Below are positions 1-8,532 of a DNA stretch of 58,418 nucleotides, piece by piece. The notes under the pieces are model-generated. The model ran no database searches. It was not told the DNA's origin and saw nothing but the letters and a program-made list of their open reading frames with translations. Position 1 is the stretch's first letter. Each line of letters begins with the position of its first letter. Location: the NCBI GenBank assembly GCA_900548275.1, contig URJY01000009.1:1-58418 (forward strand). The letters are read 5' to 3'. The stretch is from an uncultured Opitutales bacterium (lineage in GTDB: Bacteria; Verrucomicrobiota; Verrucomicrobiia; Opitutales; Intestinicryptomonadaceae). The position numbers and the translations under genes are program-made.

Positions 1-302
1 TAATAGTTTGCTTGGAGATTGCGGATAGTTCGAGTTTTTTAGGCAAGCGCAACAATACGCGGCTATTTTTTCATACATCGGCAATATCTATCCACTAAGA
101 CACCCACCGCAACAAAGTGAAACACCAGTGAGACAATAGGGTTTGCCCGCAAAGCGGAGCAAGTTATAGATAAAATTCGTCTTCGACTAATTATAAATTA
201 CAGCTCCTATCGTCGCGATTCTTGTTGTTCTTTCGGCGTCTATCGTAAACGCCGAAATTCATTCTTGCGTCGTTATGAATGTACGGCGCAATTCATTATT
301 CA
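1..302 (-). repeat. MITE-like dispersed repeat, copy A (possibly cut by the window edge)
   Basis: Read on the minus strand, this stretch starts at the mpl stop codon and runs to the window edge. Bases 1-157 match 37857-38013 in inverted orientation without obvious gaps, with about three quarters identity by eye. The best conserved parts are the GCAAACCCTATT...CTCACTGGTGT block and the last 15 bases (CCAAGCAAACTATTA). Bases 234-256 form a hairpin (TTTCGGCGT / ACGCCGAAA) that recurs near 38075. The segment next to mpl (TGAATTGCGCCGTACAT) recurs at 37757. No credible gene was seen here. It is probably a non-autonomous mobile or structured repeat; no transposase was found. Confidence 0.75.
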
Positions 303-1709
303 TTACACCAGCATTTCCTTGAATTTGTTGTGGATGTTGTCGAACGAGCCGTTGCTGAAGAAAATGCAGAGCAGTTTTCCGTTGTCGGCTTTCACGTCGG
401 CTACGAGTCTGTCGAGCAGGGCGGCGTTCGAGTCGAATGCGCGGAGTTTTTCGGGGTGGTGTTCCGCCGCCATTTTCGCGGTGTCGATACGTTTTGCGGG
501 GTCGGTCTTCGCCGTGTTCGCGTGTCCGATATATGCCGCGTCCGCGAGCGCGAGCGACTCTCCGAATGCGTCCTGAAATACGTTCATCTTCGCCGTATTG
601 CTGCGCGGTTCGAATGCCGCGAGAATTTTGCGGTCGGGATATTTCTGGCGCATCGATTCAATCGTCAATCTAATCGCCGTCGGGTGGTGTCCGAAGTCTT
701 CAATCGCCAAAACGTTTTTGTTTTCGAAAATAATCTCCTGTCTGCGTTTGACTCCGCGGAAGTTTGCGAGTGCGGAAATGTCGATGTCGAGCGGGTTTTT
801 CCCGCCCGATACGAGTGCCGCGCCCACGGTTGCCATCGCCGCGTTGCGGGCGTTGTACTCGCCCTGAAGTCGCCATTCTACGGTCTTTTCAATGCCGTTC
901 CACGCAAGTGTGAATTTCGACGAATTTTGATGTTGTTCGAAGTTTTTTATTATTACGTCGCAGTTTTTGCCGAATCCCACTTTTATGCGTTTCGTCCACG
1001 GCGTGTCTTCGAGCGAGGCGATGTTGGGGTCGTCGCCGTTTTCGACAATCGCGCCGACGGGCGATACTATGCGCCTTACGTGCGTGAATGTTTTCTTTAC
1101 GTCGATTAGGTCGCGGAAGATGTCTGCGTGGTCGAATTCGATATTGTTTACGAGCAGCACGAACGGGCGGTAGTGGATGAATTTGCTGCGCTTGTCGAAA
1201 TATGCGGTGTCGTATTCGTCGCCCTCTATTGCGAACGGCGCGTCGGTCGAGCCGAGGTTCGAGCCGCCCTCTGGCAGGTCGGTCGGCACGCCGCCAATCA
1301 TCCATCCCGCGTCGATGTTGTTTGCGCTCAGCAGGTATGCGGCGAGGGTTGTGGTTGTCGTTTTGCCGTGCGTTCCGCTTACCACGAGCGACTTCCTTTC
1401 GTCGATGAGTTTTTCGCCGATGAGTGCCGAAAGGCTCGTGTATTTGTATTTGCGCGCCGCGAGCATAAATTCGAGCTCGGGGTTCATTCGGCTGATTGCG
1501 TTGCCGACAATTACGAGGTCTGGCGCGAACTCTTCGATGTTTTTCGGGTTCCATCCCTCGCGCGTTTCGACGTGTGCGTTTGCGAGCGCGCTTTTCATCG
1601 GCTCGTACATTCCCGTGTCGCTGCCGAGCACCGTGTGCCCGAGGCGTTTCATCAATATGGCGACATTGCCCGTCGCCGTTCCGCAAATTCCTATAAAATA
1701 GATTTTCAT
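303..1709 (-). CDS. mpl: UDP-N-acetylmuramate:L-alanyl-gamma-D-glutamyl-meso-diaminopimelate ligase
   Basis: A Mur ligase of 468 aa, close to the usual length of Mpl (about 460). Mpl recycles cell-wall tripeptide by ligating it to UDP-MurNAc in the cytoplasm. The N-terminal Rossmann stretch reads GICGTATGNVA (residues 8-18). The ATP-binding P-loop GTHGKTTTT is at 112-120, and the central domain carries EGDEYDTAYFD, typical of Mpl rather than MurC. A downstream DFGHHPTAI motif also fits Mpl. The start is an ATG without an obvious Shine-Dalgarno sequence. A terminator separates it from the SGNH genes upstream, so it is probably transcribed alone. Its TAA stop lies inside repeat copy A. MurC is the alternative, but motif spacing favours Mpl. 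Confidence 0.93.
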   Translation of the reverse strand: MKIYFIGICGTATGNVAILMKRLGHTVLGSDTGMYEPMKSALANAHVETREGWNPKNIEEFAPDLVIVGNAISRMNPELEFMLAARKYKYTSLSALIGEKLIDERKSLVVSGTHGKTTTTTLAAYLLSANNIDAGWMIGGVPTDLPEGGSNLGSTDAPFAIEGDEYDTAYFDKRSKFIHYRPFVLLVNNIEFDHADIFRDLIDVKKTFTHVRRIVSPVGAIVENGDDPNIASLEDTPWTKRIKVGFGKNCDVIIKNFEQHQNSSKFTLAWNGIEKTVEWRLQGEYNARNAAMATVGAALVSGGKNPLDIDISALANFRGVKRRQEIIFENKNVLAIEDFGHHPTAIRLTIESMRQKYPDRKILAAFEPRSNTAKMNVFQDAFGESLALADAAYIGHANTAKTDPAKRIDTAKMAAEHHPEKLRAFDSNAALLDRLVADVKADNGKLLCIFFSNGSFDNIHNKFKEMLV

Positions 1710-1760
1710 TTTCGGCGGAATTTTTAAATCGGATTGGCGTAAAAGTCGAGCGGGATTCGC

Positions 1761-1796
1761 AAAAAAAACGGCGCGTCCCGAAAACGGGATGCGCCG
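1761..1796 (-). terminator. Rho-independent terminator after the SGNH operon
   Basis: Hairpin 1769-1796 has a 12-position stem (CGGCGCGTCCCG / CGGGATGCGCCG, one imperfect position) and an AAAA loop. On the minus strand it is followed by eight Us (A-run 1761-1768). It lies just below the stop of the SGNH gene at 1818 and before mpl. Confidence 0.88.
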
Positions 1797-1817
1797 CGCG
1801 TTCGGAAAAATCCGTTT

Positions 1818-3224
1818 CTATTTTGTCTTCACAAGCCTGTATGCATGCGTTTTCGGTTGTGCCGCCTTGTAGATTTCGGCGTTGAGCAGGGGCAGCTCGG
1901 CGGCGCGTTCGGCTTCGTGCTTTTTGTTTTCCACGTAGTACTTATAGGTCTTGTACATAAACGCGTTCGACTGCGGAGTTTTGTCGAACAGCGTCTTGAC
2001 GTGCGCGATTTTCCCGTCGACGTCGAGCTTGTCCATCGTGTTGCGCCGGGAAGATTCCACCATTATTATGCCGCGGAAGTTTGCGGCTTTTGTGCGAAAT
2101 TCGACGCATTTTTTGTAGACGCCCTCCGCCTGTTTGTATTGCGGGGTGTTGGTGTTTGTCGCAAGGTTCACGCCGTCCGCGAGCTGCTTTGCCGAGTACG
2201 CGCCGACCTTTTTGCCGTCGATTTCAAGCGCGTATTCGCCGTTTTGCAGACCCGAAATTTTGAGGATTTCGCGGTTGAAGTTTTGCGCGAACTTCATATA
2301 GCCGTCGAGGTTCCGCGCCGCATTTTCGACGGGGAAGGGCAGGGCGGCCTCGAGAGAGTCGAATGCGATTGCGCCGTCCTTGAACGAGAGGTTCGAGATG
2401 TCGCAGTTGAAGGACTTGTCGAGCTTTTGCGCCGCGGCGTCGATTTCGACAGTCGAGACTTCGCGCGGTTCGTCGAAGCGTTCGAGCCACGCGTTGAGCA
2501 TTACGAAGCCCCCGGGGAACGACGGGTGCACGCGGTCGCTCCCGATGATGGTTTTGTTTTTGCCCTCTTTCGACTGGAGTTCGGCGTTGACTGTGCGCAT
2601 TTTCAGGTTCATATCGACAACGCGGACGTTCGGAATTTTTGCGGCGGTTTTCGCGCCGATTTTTCCGAACTCGACAAGTTCGTCGTTGACTCCGAAAAAG
2701 TTTTCGGTGGCGATGTCGGCGGTTTGGTCGTATATCGACGGCGTGAAGAGCACGAGTGTGCGCGTGTTAGGGGCGATGAGGTTTACGATTTCGCCGAGGC
2801 GTTTTTCGTACACGCCGCGGTTGTATTTTATCTTCGCATCGAGCGCGGGGCGTCCGAGCTTTTCGAGCGTCTTTTTCGAAAAGTTCTCGCGCTTTGCGTC
2901 GTTCATCCCGACCATCAGAACGCCGACGGAACGTTGTTTGTCGAAGTTCGGCAGGATGTCCGACTGCATTCTGTGGAGTATCCCGCCACAGTAGTCGCCC
3001 GACAGTCCGAGGTTGCGGAAGTCGAGGTTCGTGTCGGGCAGGCGCGTTGTGTAGTATGTCATAAGCGCGAGCGTGTACGCGCCCGAAGCGGTGATGCTGT
3101 CGCCGACCATGCAGGCGCGGTCGCCGTCGTTGTAGACGTTCGATTTCTGCTGCTGTTTCGCGCCGAGCGGCAGGGCTGCGGCGAGCGAGGCTGCGAGGAT
3201 TGATGTATATTTCAGTATATTCAT
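1818..3224 (-). CDS. Exported SGNH/GDSL hydrolase, paralogue 1
   Basis: A 468-aa protein with an N-terminal signal peptide (about residues 1-22) and an SGNH-hydrolase fold. Visible family blocks are GDSIT with Ser43, the block II glycine in NLGLSGD (about 72-78), GMND with Asn108, and DRVHP with Asp230 and His233. Such enzymes are usually carbohydrate or acyl esterases; the substrate is not evident. The C-terminal half (about 240-468) is a conserved extension shared with the next two genes. It is the last of three tandem minus-strand paralogues, 9 bp after its neighbour, and is followed by a strong terminator. Bases 2251-2510 are nearly identical to 3667-3926 of paralogue 2. Confidence 0.87.
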   Translation of the reverse strand: MNILKYTSILAASLAAALPLGAKQQQKSNVYNDGDRACMVGDSITASGAYTLALMTYYTTRLPDTNLDFRNLGLSGDYCGGILHRMQSDILPNFDKQRSVGVLMVGMNDAKRENFSKKTLEKLGRPALDAKIKYNRGVYEKRLGEIVNLIAPNTRTLVLFTPSIYDQTADIATENFFGVNDELVEFGKIGAKTAAKIPNVRVVDMNLKMRTVNAELQSKEGKNKTIIGSDRVHPSFPGGFVMLNAWLERFDEPREVSTVEIDAAAQKLDKSFNCDISNLSFKDGAIAFDSLEAALPFPVENAARNLDGYMKFAQNFNREILKISGLQNGEYALEIDGKKVGAYSAKQLADGVNLATNTNTPQYKQAEGVYKKCVEFRTKAANFRGIIMVESSRRNTMDKLDVDGKIAHVKTLFDKTPQSNAFMYKTYKYYVENKKHEAERAAELPLLNAEIYKAAQPKTHAYRLVKTK

Positions 3225-3233
3225 AAAGCTGTG

Positions 3234-4637
3234 CTATTTAATTTTTTCGATTTTGTAGGAACGCGTTTTCGGCGTTGCGGCGCGGTATGCGTCTTCGGCG
3301 ATTTTTCCGATTTCGGCGAATTTTTCGTCGGCGCGCTTTCTGTTTTCGATGTAGTATTTGTAGGATTTTTTCACGTAGGACGGAGCTTTCGTATTCGTCT
3401 CGAGCAGCGATTTTATGAACGCGATTTTCCCGTCGACGTCGAGCTTGTCCATCTTCGCCGCGTTGGCGAATTCGAGCCCGCGCATTTTTCTGAACCACAC
3501 GGTTTCGGCGCGGAATTTGCCGCACAGGTTGTGTACGTCTTCCGCCTGTTTGTATTGCGGGGTATTCGTGTTTGTCGCAAGGTTCACGCCGTCCGCGAGC
3601 TGTTTTGCCGAGTATGCGCCGACCTTTTTGCCGTCGATTTCGAGCGAGTATTCGCCGCTTTGAAGTCCCGAAATTTTGAGGATTTCGCGGTTGAAGTTTT
3701 GCGCGAACTTCATATAGCCGTCGAGGTTCCGCGCCGCATTTTCGACGGGGAAGGGCAGGGCGGCCTCGAGAGAGTCGAATGCGATTGCGCCGTCCTTGAA
3801 CGAGAGGTTCGAGATGTCGCAGTTGAAGGACTTGTCGAGCTTTTGCGCCGCGGCGTCGATTTCGACAGTCGAGACTTCGCGCGGTTCGCCGAAGCGTTCG
3901 AGCCACGCGTTGAGCATTACGAAGCCGCCCGCGAATCTCGGATGCACGCGGTCGGGGCTGATGATTGTCTTTGTTTTGCCTTCCTTCGACTGGAGTTCGG
4001 CGTTGACGACTTTCATTTTCGTCTGCATATCGACAACCGAGGCGTTCGGGATTTTCGCGGCGATTTTCGCGCCGATTTTCCCGTAGACTTCAAGCTCGTC
4101 GTTTGTGCCGGCGTAGTTTACTTTCGGAAGTTCGGCGGTCTGGTCGTATATCGACGGCGTGAAAAGAATGAGTCTGCGCGAGTTCGGCGCGAGGAAATCT
4201 ACGACCTGTCCGAGCCGTCTCTCGTACACGGAGCGCGAGTCGGCAATGCGGCGGCGCAGTTCGGCTTCGCCTATTTTTGCGCGGGTCTGCGGCGCGAACT
4301 TGTACATGTCGACATCGTTCATCCCTATCATAAGAACGGTTACAGATTTCGATTTGTCGAGCTGCGGCAGAACGTCGCTTTCCATTCTGTTCAGAATGCG
4401 CAGGCAGATGTCGCCCGAGATTCCGATGTTGCGGAAGTCGACTTGCATTTCGGGAAAGCGCGTCGTGTAGTAGAGCATTATGTTTTGTTCGTACCAGCCG
4501 CCTTCTGTAATGCTGTCGCCGACCATACAGGCGCGGTCGCCCGAAGTGTAGACATTCGATTTCTGTTCCTGTTTCGCCCCGAGTTGCGGAACCGCCGCAA
4601 CGGCTGCGATTGCCGCCGCAAATGCGATGTATTTCAT
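3234..4637 (-). CDS. Exported SGNH/GDSL hydrolase, paralogue 2
   Basis: A 467-aa protein with a signal peptide ending near GAKQ (residue 22). SGNH blocks are GDSIT (Ser42), NIGISGD, GMND (Asn107) and DRVHP. It should be a periplasmic or secreted esterase-type hydrolase. The sequence differs from paralogue 1 across the catalytic domain but becomes identical through most of the stretch from about residue 238 to 325, a mosaic pattern suggesting gene conversion. It is the middle gene of the three-gene run, with gaps of 5 bp to the upstream and 9 bp to the downstream neighbour, so co-transcription is very likely. The substrate is unknown. Confidence 0.87.
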   Translation of the reverse strand: MKYIAFAAAIAAVAAVPQLGAKQEQKSNVYTSGDRACMVGDSITEGGWYEQNIMLYYTTRFPEMQVDFRNIGISGDICLRILNRMESDVLPQLDKSKSVTVLMIGMNDVDMYKFAPQTRAKIGEAELRRRIADSRSVYERRLGQVVDFLAPNSRRLILFTPSIYDQTAELPKVNYAGTNDELEVYGKIGAKIAAKIPNASVVDMQTKMKVVNAELQSKEGKTKTIISPDRVHPRFAGGFVMLNAWLERFGEPREVSTVEIDAAAQKLDKSFNCDISNLSFKDGAIAFDSLEAALPFPVENAARNLDGYMKFAQNFNREILKISGLQSGEYSLEIDGKKVGAYSAKQLADGVNLATNTNTPQYKQAEDVHNLCGKFRAETVWFRKMRGLEFANAAKMDKLDVDGKIAFIKSLLETNTKAPSYVKKSYKYYIENRKRADEKFAEIGKIAEDAYRAATPKTRSYKIEKIK

Positions 4638-4642
4638 AAATT

Positions 4643-6001
4643 CTATTTTGCGGGTTCGATTGCGTATTTGTGCGTTTTCGGCGCGGCAAGCCTGCGTATT
4701 TGCTCGCGCATATTTTCGCGTTCGGCGCGCATTTCGTTTTCCTTCGGCGCGTATGCGCGGTAGACCCGCGAAAGGTGCATTATATACGAATTGTTTTGAG
4801 CCTTGCCCGCCTCTTCCGCCATTTTCGCAATGTCGTCCGCCGACATCGAAGCCGAGATTTTATTTCCGAACATATTGCGCAGATGGACGAGGTAACGCAG
4901 GCGTTCGTTCGTAAGTCTGATTTTTTTGCAGAGCGAAAGTATTTCGCGCGAGGCTGCAACCTGAGGCGTTTCGAGTTCGGCTATATTGATTCCGTCCGCG
5001 AGCTTTTCAGCCGCGAATTTGCCGACCTGTTTACCGTCGATTTTCAGCGCGTATTCGCCGCGCGGCAGATTCTTCACGGCGAGAATCTGCCGGTTGAGCG
5101 AACCGAAAAAGTCGATGTATTTTGCGACGGGTTTTTCGGCGGGCGAAAGCGCAAGCGGCAGGGCGTATTCGAGCGAATCGAAGGAAACCGCGCCGTTCCC
5201 GCGTTCGATGTTGGAGACTTTGCAGTTTTTCGTCTTCGCCGAATTCCCGTCGATTTCCGCAGAGCAGACGAGCGCGGGTTCGCCGAATGTTTTCAAAAAT
5301 ATCGAAGCCATCACAAGCCCGCCCGCATTCGACGGGTGCACTCGGTCGCCGCCGATTATCGTCTTGTCCGCGCCTTCGTTGTGCTGAAATTCGGTATTGA
5401 TGCGCGTCATTTCCGTCCAAATATCGACGAGTTCGGCGTTCGAAATGCGCTCGGCAAGTTGCATACAGATTCTGCCGTATTGCCCGAGCTGGGCATTAAG
5501 CCCGCTGTGCGGGTCGGATTTGCCCGCCATTGTGTCGTCGAAAATCGACGGCGTGAAAACGCAAACCTTGCGCCCGTTTTCGGAGAGCAACTTTACGACT
5601 TTTGCCACGCATTCTGCGTAGGTGTTTTCGCGCTTTACGATTTCGTCGTAGCACTTGGGGTTGTTTTTGCGTTCGTCTTGGGTGAAATATTTTCTGCCTA
5701 CGTCGTTCATCCCTATCATCAGCACGTACACGTCGGCTTTGGGCTTGAAAATGTCGGATTCCATTCTTTTCAGCAGGTGGAATGCCGACTGCCCCGCGAT
5801 TCCCCTGTTGTGGTATTGCAGCTTCATTTCGGGGAAGCGCGTACTATAATAATACTCCAGAAACATCTGGTGGTATCCGTTGTGGGTAATGCTGTCGCCG
5901 ACGAACGAAATCGTGTCGCCGTCGCGGAATGCTTGCGGTTCCGTCTTTGCCGAGGCGGAGAGCGCGGCGAGTGCCGCCAAGATAACAATAGCAAACTTCA
6001 T
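4643..6001 (-). CDS. Exported SGNH/GDSL hydrolase, paralogue 3
   Basis: A 452-aa protein, first gene of the SGNH run and the most divergent of the three. The signal peptide is about residues 1-18 (ending ALSASA). SGNH blocks are GDSIT (Ser37), NRGIAGQ, GMND (97-100) and DRVHP. The C-terminal extension keeps the GEYALKIDGKQVG pattern of the paralogues. It is a probable exported esterase of unknown substrate. A TTGACT box lies exactly 36 bases upstream of the ATG, with no obvious ribosome-binding site, so the transcript may have a very short leader. It diverges from mutL. Confidence 0.86.
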   Translation of the reverse strand: MKFAIVILAALAALSASAKTEPQAFRDGDTISFVGDSITHNGYHQMFLEYYYSTRFPEMKLQYHNRGIAGQSAFHLLKRMESDIFKPKADVYVLMIGMNDVGRKYFTQDERKNNPKCYDEIVKRENTYAECVAKVVKLLSENGRKVCVFTPSIFDDTMAGKSDPHSGLNAQLGQYGRICMQLAERISNAELVDIWTEMTRINTEFQHNEGADKTIIGGDRVHPSNAGGLVMASIFLKTFGEPALVCSAEIDGNSAKTKNCKVSNIERGNGAVSFDSLEYALPLALSPAEKPVAKYIDFFGSLNRQILAVKNLPRGEYALKIDGKQVGKFAAEKLADGINIAELETPQVAASREILSLCKKIRLTNERLRYLVHLRNMFGNKISASMSADDIAKMAEEAGKAQNNSYIMHLSRVYRAYAPKENEMRAERENMREQIRRLAAPKTHKYAIEPAK

Positions 6002-6008
6002 GGCGGTA

Positions 6009-6037
6009 ATTTTTGGCTTGAACGACGGTCAAGTCAA
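6009..6037 (-). promoter_or_regulatory. Candidate promoter of the SGNH operon
   Basis: TTGACT (6032-6037), a 17-base spacer and AAAAAT (6009-6014), then 7 bases to the ATG. The same geometry occurs before the genes at 27536 and 33437. The -10 match is poor, so this is tentative. Confidence 0.35.
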
Positions 6038-6142
6038 CAAAATAATGCTTCAAATGTAAAACGCCGGCGGCAATGTTCGACTCTCTCGAATTTTGCTTGA
6101 GAAAAAACGGCGTTTACGGCACACTTCTGCGGCTTTTTGAAA

Positions 6143-8113
6143 ATGAAGAAACAACCTCCCGAAATACGCATTCTTACCGACGATGTCGCCAACAAAATCG
6201 CGGCGGGCGAGGTTGTGGAGCGTCCGGCGGCGGTGGTCAAGGAGCTTCTCGAAAACTCGATAGACGCGGGGGCGACGCGCGTGGAAATCCAGTTCAGGCA
6301 CGGCGGCAAGACTTTCATAAAGGTTGCGGACGACGGCTGCGGCATGACGCGCCAGCAGGCTTTGACAAGCTTGGAGCAGCACGCCACAAGCAAAATCCGC
6401 GCGCCCGAGGATTTGTTCGAAATCACAAGCTACGGCTTCCGCGGCGAGGCGGTGCCGTCGATTGCCAGCGTCAGCCGCTTCGTTATGCGCACCAAGCCCG
6501 AGGCGCAGGTGGTCGGCACGGAAATCGACGTGTATGCGGGCACGGTCAACGCCGTGCGAGATTGCGGAATGGCTTCGGGCACGGAGATAACCGTGGAGAA
6601 CCTTTTCTGTTCCGTACCAGCGCGGCGCAAGTTTCTAAAGAGCGACAACGTGGAGGCTTCGCACATAATCAGGCTTTGCAGGCTCTACGCGCTCGCGCTT
6701 CCCGATTTGTCGATAACGCTCACCGAAAACGCGCGCGTCGTCTTCCGCTCGGAGCGCGATCTTAAGATTCTCGACAGGCTCGAGCGCGTGCTCGGCGCGG
6801 AAATTTCGTCGAAGATGTTCGAGCTTGGGCGCGTCGAGCGCGGGGGAATGTCGGTCGAGGGCGCGGTTCTGCGCGCGGGCGAGTCGTTCCCGACAAGCCG
6901 CAACATCTGCGCGTTCATCAACGGCAGACCCGTGGAATGCAAGGCGGTTTATTCGGCGGTGAAGGAGGCGTATTCGCAGTTCGTGCCGAAAGGGCGTTTT
7001 GCGGCGGCGTACATTTTCATAAAGCTCGACCCCAAGACCGTGGACGTAAACGTGCACCCCGCCAAGTTGCAGGTGCGCCTGAAAGACGAATTCGGCGTGC
7101 GCGATTTTCTCTTCGAAGCCATTTCCGAAGCCCTGCGCAGGGAGAACGCGCGGCTTGCCGACTTCGGGAAACCCGATTCCGCCGCTTTCGAAAATTTCCG
7201 AGCCGACGCGGGCGGAAAGGGCGCAGGCAATGCCGCCTTGCTTGGACGGACGGCGTATGCGTCGCTCGAATCCGACATTCGGAAGACGCCGTTTGTGCCG
7301 AGACCCGCATTCTCGCCGCGCGACGATTTTCCCGCGCCCGCAAAAACTTTTGTTCCGCGAGCCGACGAGCTTCCCGAACGCCGTTCGGCGGCGAGTTCCG
7401 TTCCGACGGCGGAAGCCGCGCAAAGTGCGGACGAACCCGACGCGCCAGCCGACATTCCGCCGACGCCCGCCGAAAATGCCAAACCCCGCGCTGCCGAACA
7501 GCCCGCCGAGAACGCTTCCGCCGCCGCGCGTGCGGTCGCCGAAGACTGGCGTTATTTGGGCTGTTTCAAAAAACGCTACGCGCTTTTCGAGACGGCGAAA
7601 GGGCTTGTGCTGATGTCGATTTCGGCGGCGTTGCGGCGCGTGCGCTACGAGGAGGTTCTGCGCAGTTTGCGCGGCGGCGAAACGCCGTCGCAGACGCTGC
7701 TCATTCCGCTTCCGCTGAAATTCGAGCGCGGCGACGACGAGTATTTTTCCGCCAACCGAAAGGCTTTCGAGTCGTGCGGCTTCGCGGTCGAGGACTTCGG
7801 CAGGGCGTTCTACCGAATCACCGCCGCGCCGTTGTGGCTCAAATACGGCGACGTCGAAAATTTCGTCCGCGATTTTGTAGAGCTTGCCCGCGAGGAAAAC
7901 AGAACTCTGAAAAAGGCGGCTCTTTCGGAGGAAAATTTCGCAAAGACGCTTGTCGGCAGGTGCGGGGCGGCGAATTTCGAATGCGACGCGCAGAGCGCAA
8001 CCGCGCTTTTGACCAAACTGCTCGGCGGCAATGCCGCGGCGTCGTCGCCCGACGGACTGCCTACCTTGAAGGAAATTTCCGAAGCCGAAATCGCGCGGAT
8101 GTTCTGCCGATAA
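6143..8113 (+). CDS. mutL: DNA mismatch repair protein MutL
   Basis: A 656-aa GHKL ATPase that couples mismatch recognition by MutS to strand processing. The N-terminal ATPase domain (about 1-330) has ANKIAAGEVVERP (16-28), KELLENSIDAGA (33-44), DDGCGM (63-68) and GFRGEA (98-103). A Pro/Ala/Glu-rich linker (about 340-465) precedes a C-terminal dimerisation domain from about 470. The DQHA-x2-E-x4-E metal motif of endonuclease-type MutL is not present; the equivalent segment (about 488-505) reads LVLMSISAALRRVRYEE. I chose the ATG at 6143; an in-frame TTG lies two codons earlier. No strong Shine-Dalgarno sequence is visible. Confidence 0.96.
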   Translation: MKKQPPEIRILTDDVANKIAAGEVVERPAAVVKELLENSIDAGATRVEIQFRHGGKTFIKVADDGCGMTRQQALTSLEQHATSKIRAPEDLFEITSYGFRGEAVPSIASVSRFVMRTKPEAQVVGTEIDVYAGTVNAVRDCGMASGTEITVENLFCSVPARRKFLKSDNVEASHIIRLCRLYALALPDLSITLTENARVVFRSERDLKILDRLERVLGAEISSKMFELGRVERGGMSVEGAVLRAGESFPTSRNICAFINGRPVECKAVYSAVKEAYSQFVPKGRFAAAYIFIKLDPKTVDVNVHPAKLQVRLKDEFGVRDFLFEAISEALRRENARLADFGKPDSAAFENFRADAGGKGAGNAALLGRTAYASLESDIRKTPFVPRPAFSPRDDFPAPAKTFVPRADELPERRSAASSVPTAEAAQSADEPDAPADIPPTPAENAKPRAAEQPAENASAAARAVAEDWRYLGCFKKRYALFETAKGLVLMSISAALRRVRYEEVLRSLRGGETPSQTLLIPLPLKFERGDDEYFSANRKAFESCGFAVEDFGRAFYRITAAPLWLKYGDVENFVRDFVELAREENRTLKKAALSEENFAKTLVGRCGAANFECDAQSATALLTKLLGGNAAASSPDGLPTLKEISEAEIARMFCR

Positions 8114-8532
8114 CATCGGGCTTTGATTTCGCATTTTTTCCCATTTTTTTTGTACGCGTTTTGCGGCGTTGCCCATTGCTTTTTTGTACTTTTTAATGCG
8201 TGAATGTAGGTTTGAATTGTGAATATAATATTATTGCATATTGATTTGCGCGTAGTTGCGTTTTGCGAAATGTTTCTGCTTCGAAAATTTTTTGAAAAAT
8301 TTGGTTGCTTTCTGAGATAATAATTTAAATATGAATCTAAAATTGTTCTTTTGATGTGTGTGCGCCTGCGTGCCCGCGCGGAATTTTTCGGCGGGTGCGC
8401 GGGTGCTTAGAAAAATGTTTGTGGCAAAGCGGGCTTTTTTACTTGAAAGCCTGCATTGTGTCGCTAACTTTGTTCCACATACAAACCGTCTTTTTATTCT
8501 TAATAACCCAATCAACAAAAGGTTCACCCGAT
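8114..8532. other. Intergenic region upstream of dhaK
   Basis: This 419-bp stretch is AT-rich in its middle part and holds no convincing gene. A perfect TATAAT (about 8225) and several TTGA(A) boxes are present, but no pair has convincing -35/-10 spacing. The reading frame of dhaK runs open upstream through this region, but that segment has no family similarity and is not taken as coding. Confidence 0.5.

Noticed and set aside
279..3203. Long plus-strand open frames opposite mpl and the SGNH genes (276, 199 and 452 codons)
   Set aside because: They are antisense shadows caused by the GC-rich codon bias of the real minus-strand genes; no motifs, no ribosome sites, and unnatural amino-acid content rich in Arg, Val and Phe.
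8356..8532. N-terminal extension of DhaK by 59 residues
   Set aside because: The extension has no similarity to DhaK; the ATG at 8533 has a ribosome site and matches the family start.
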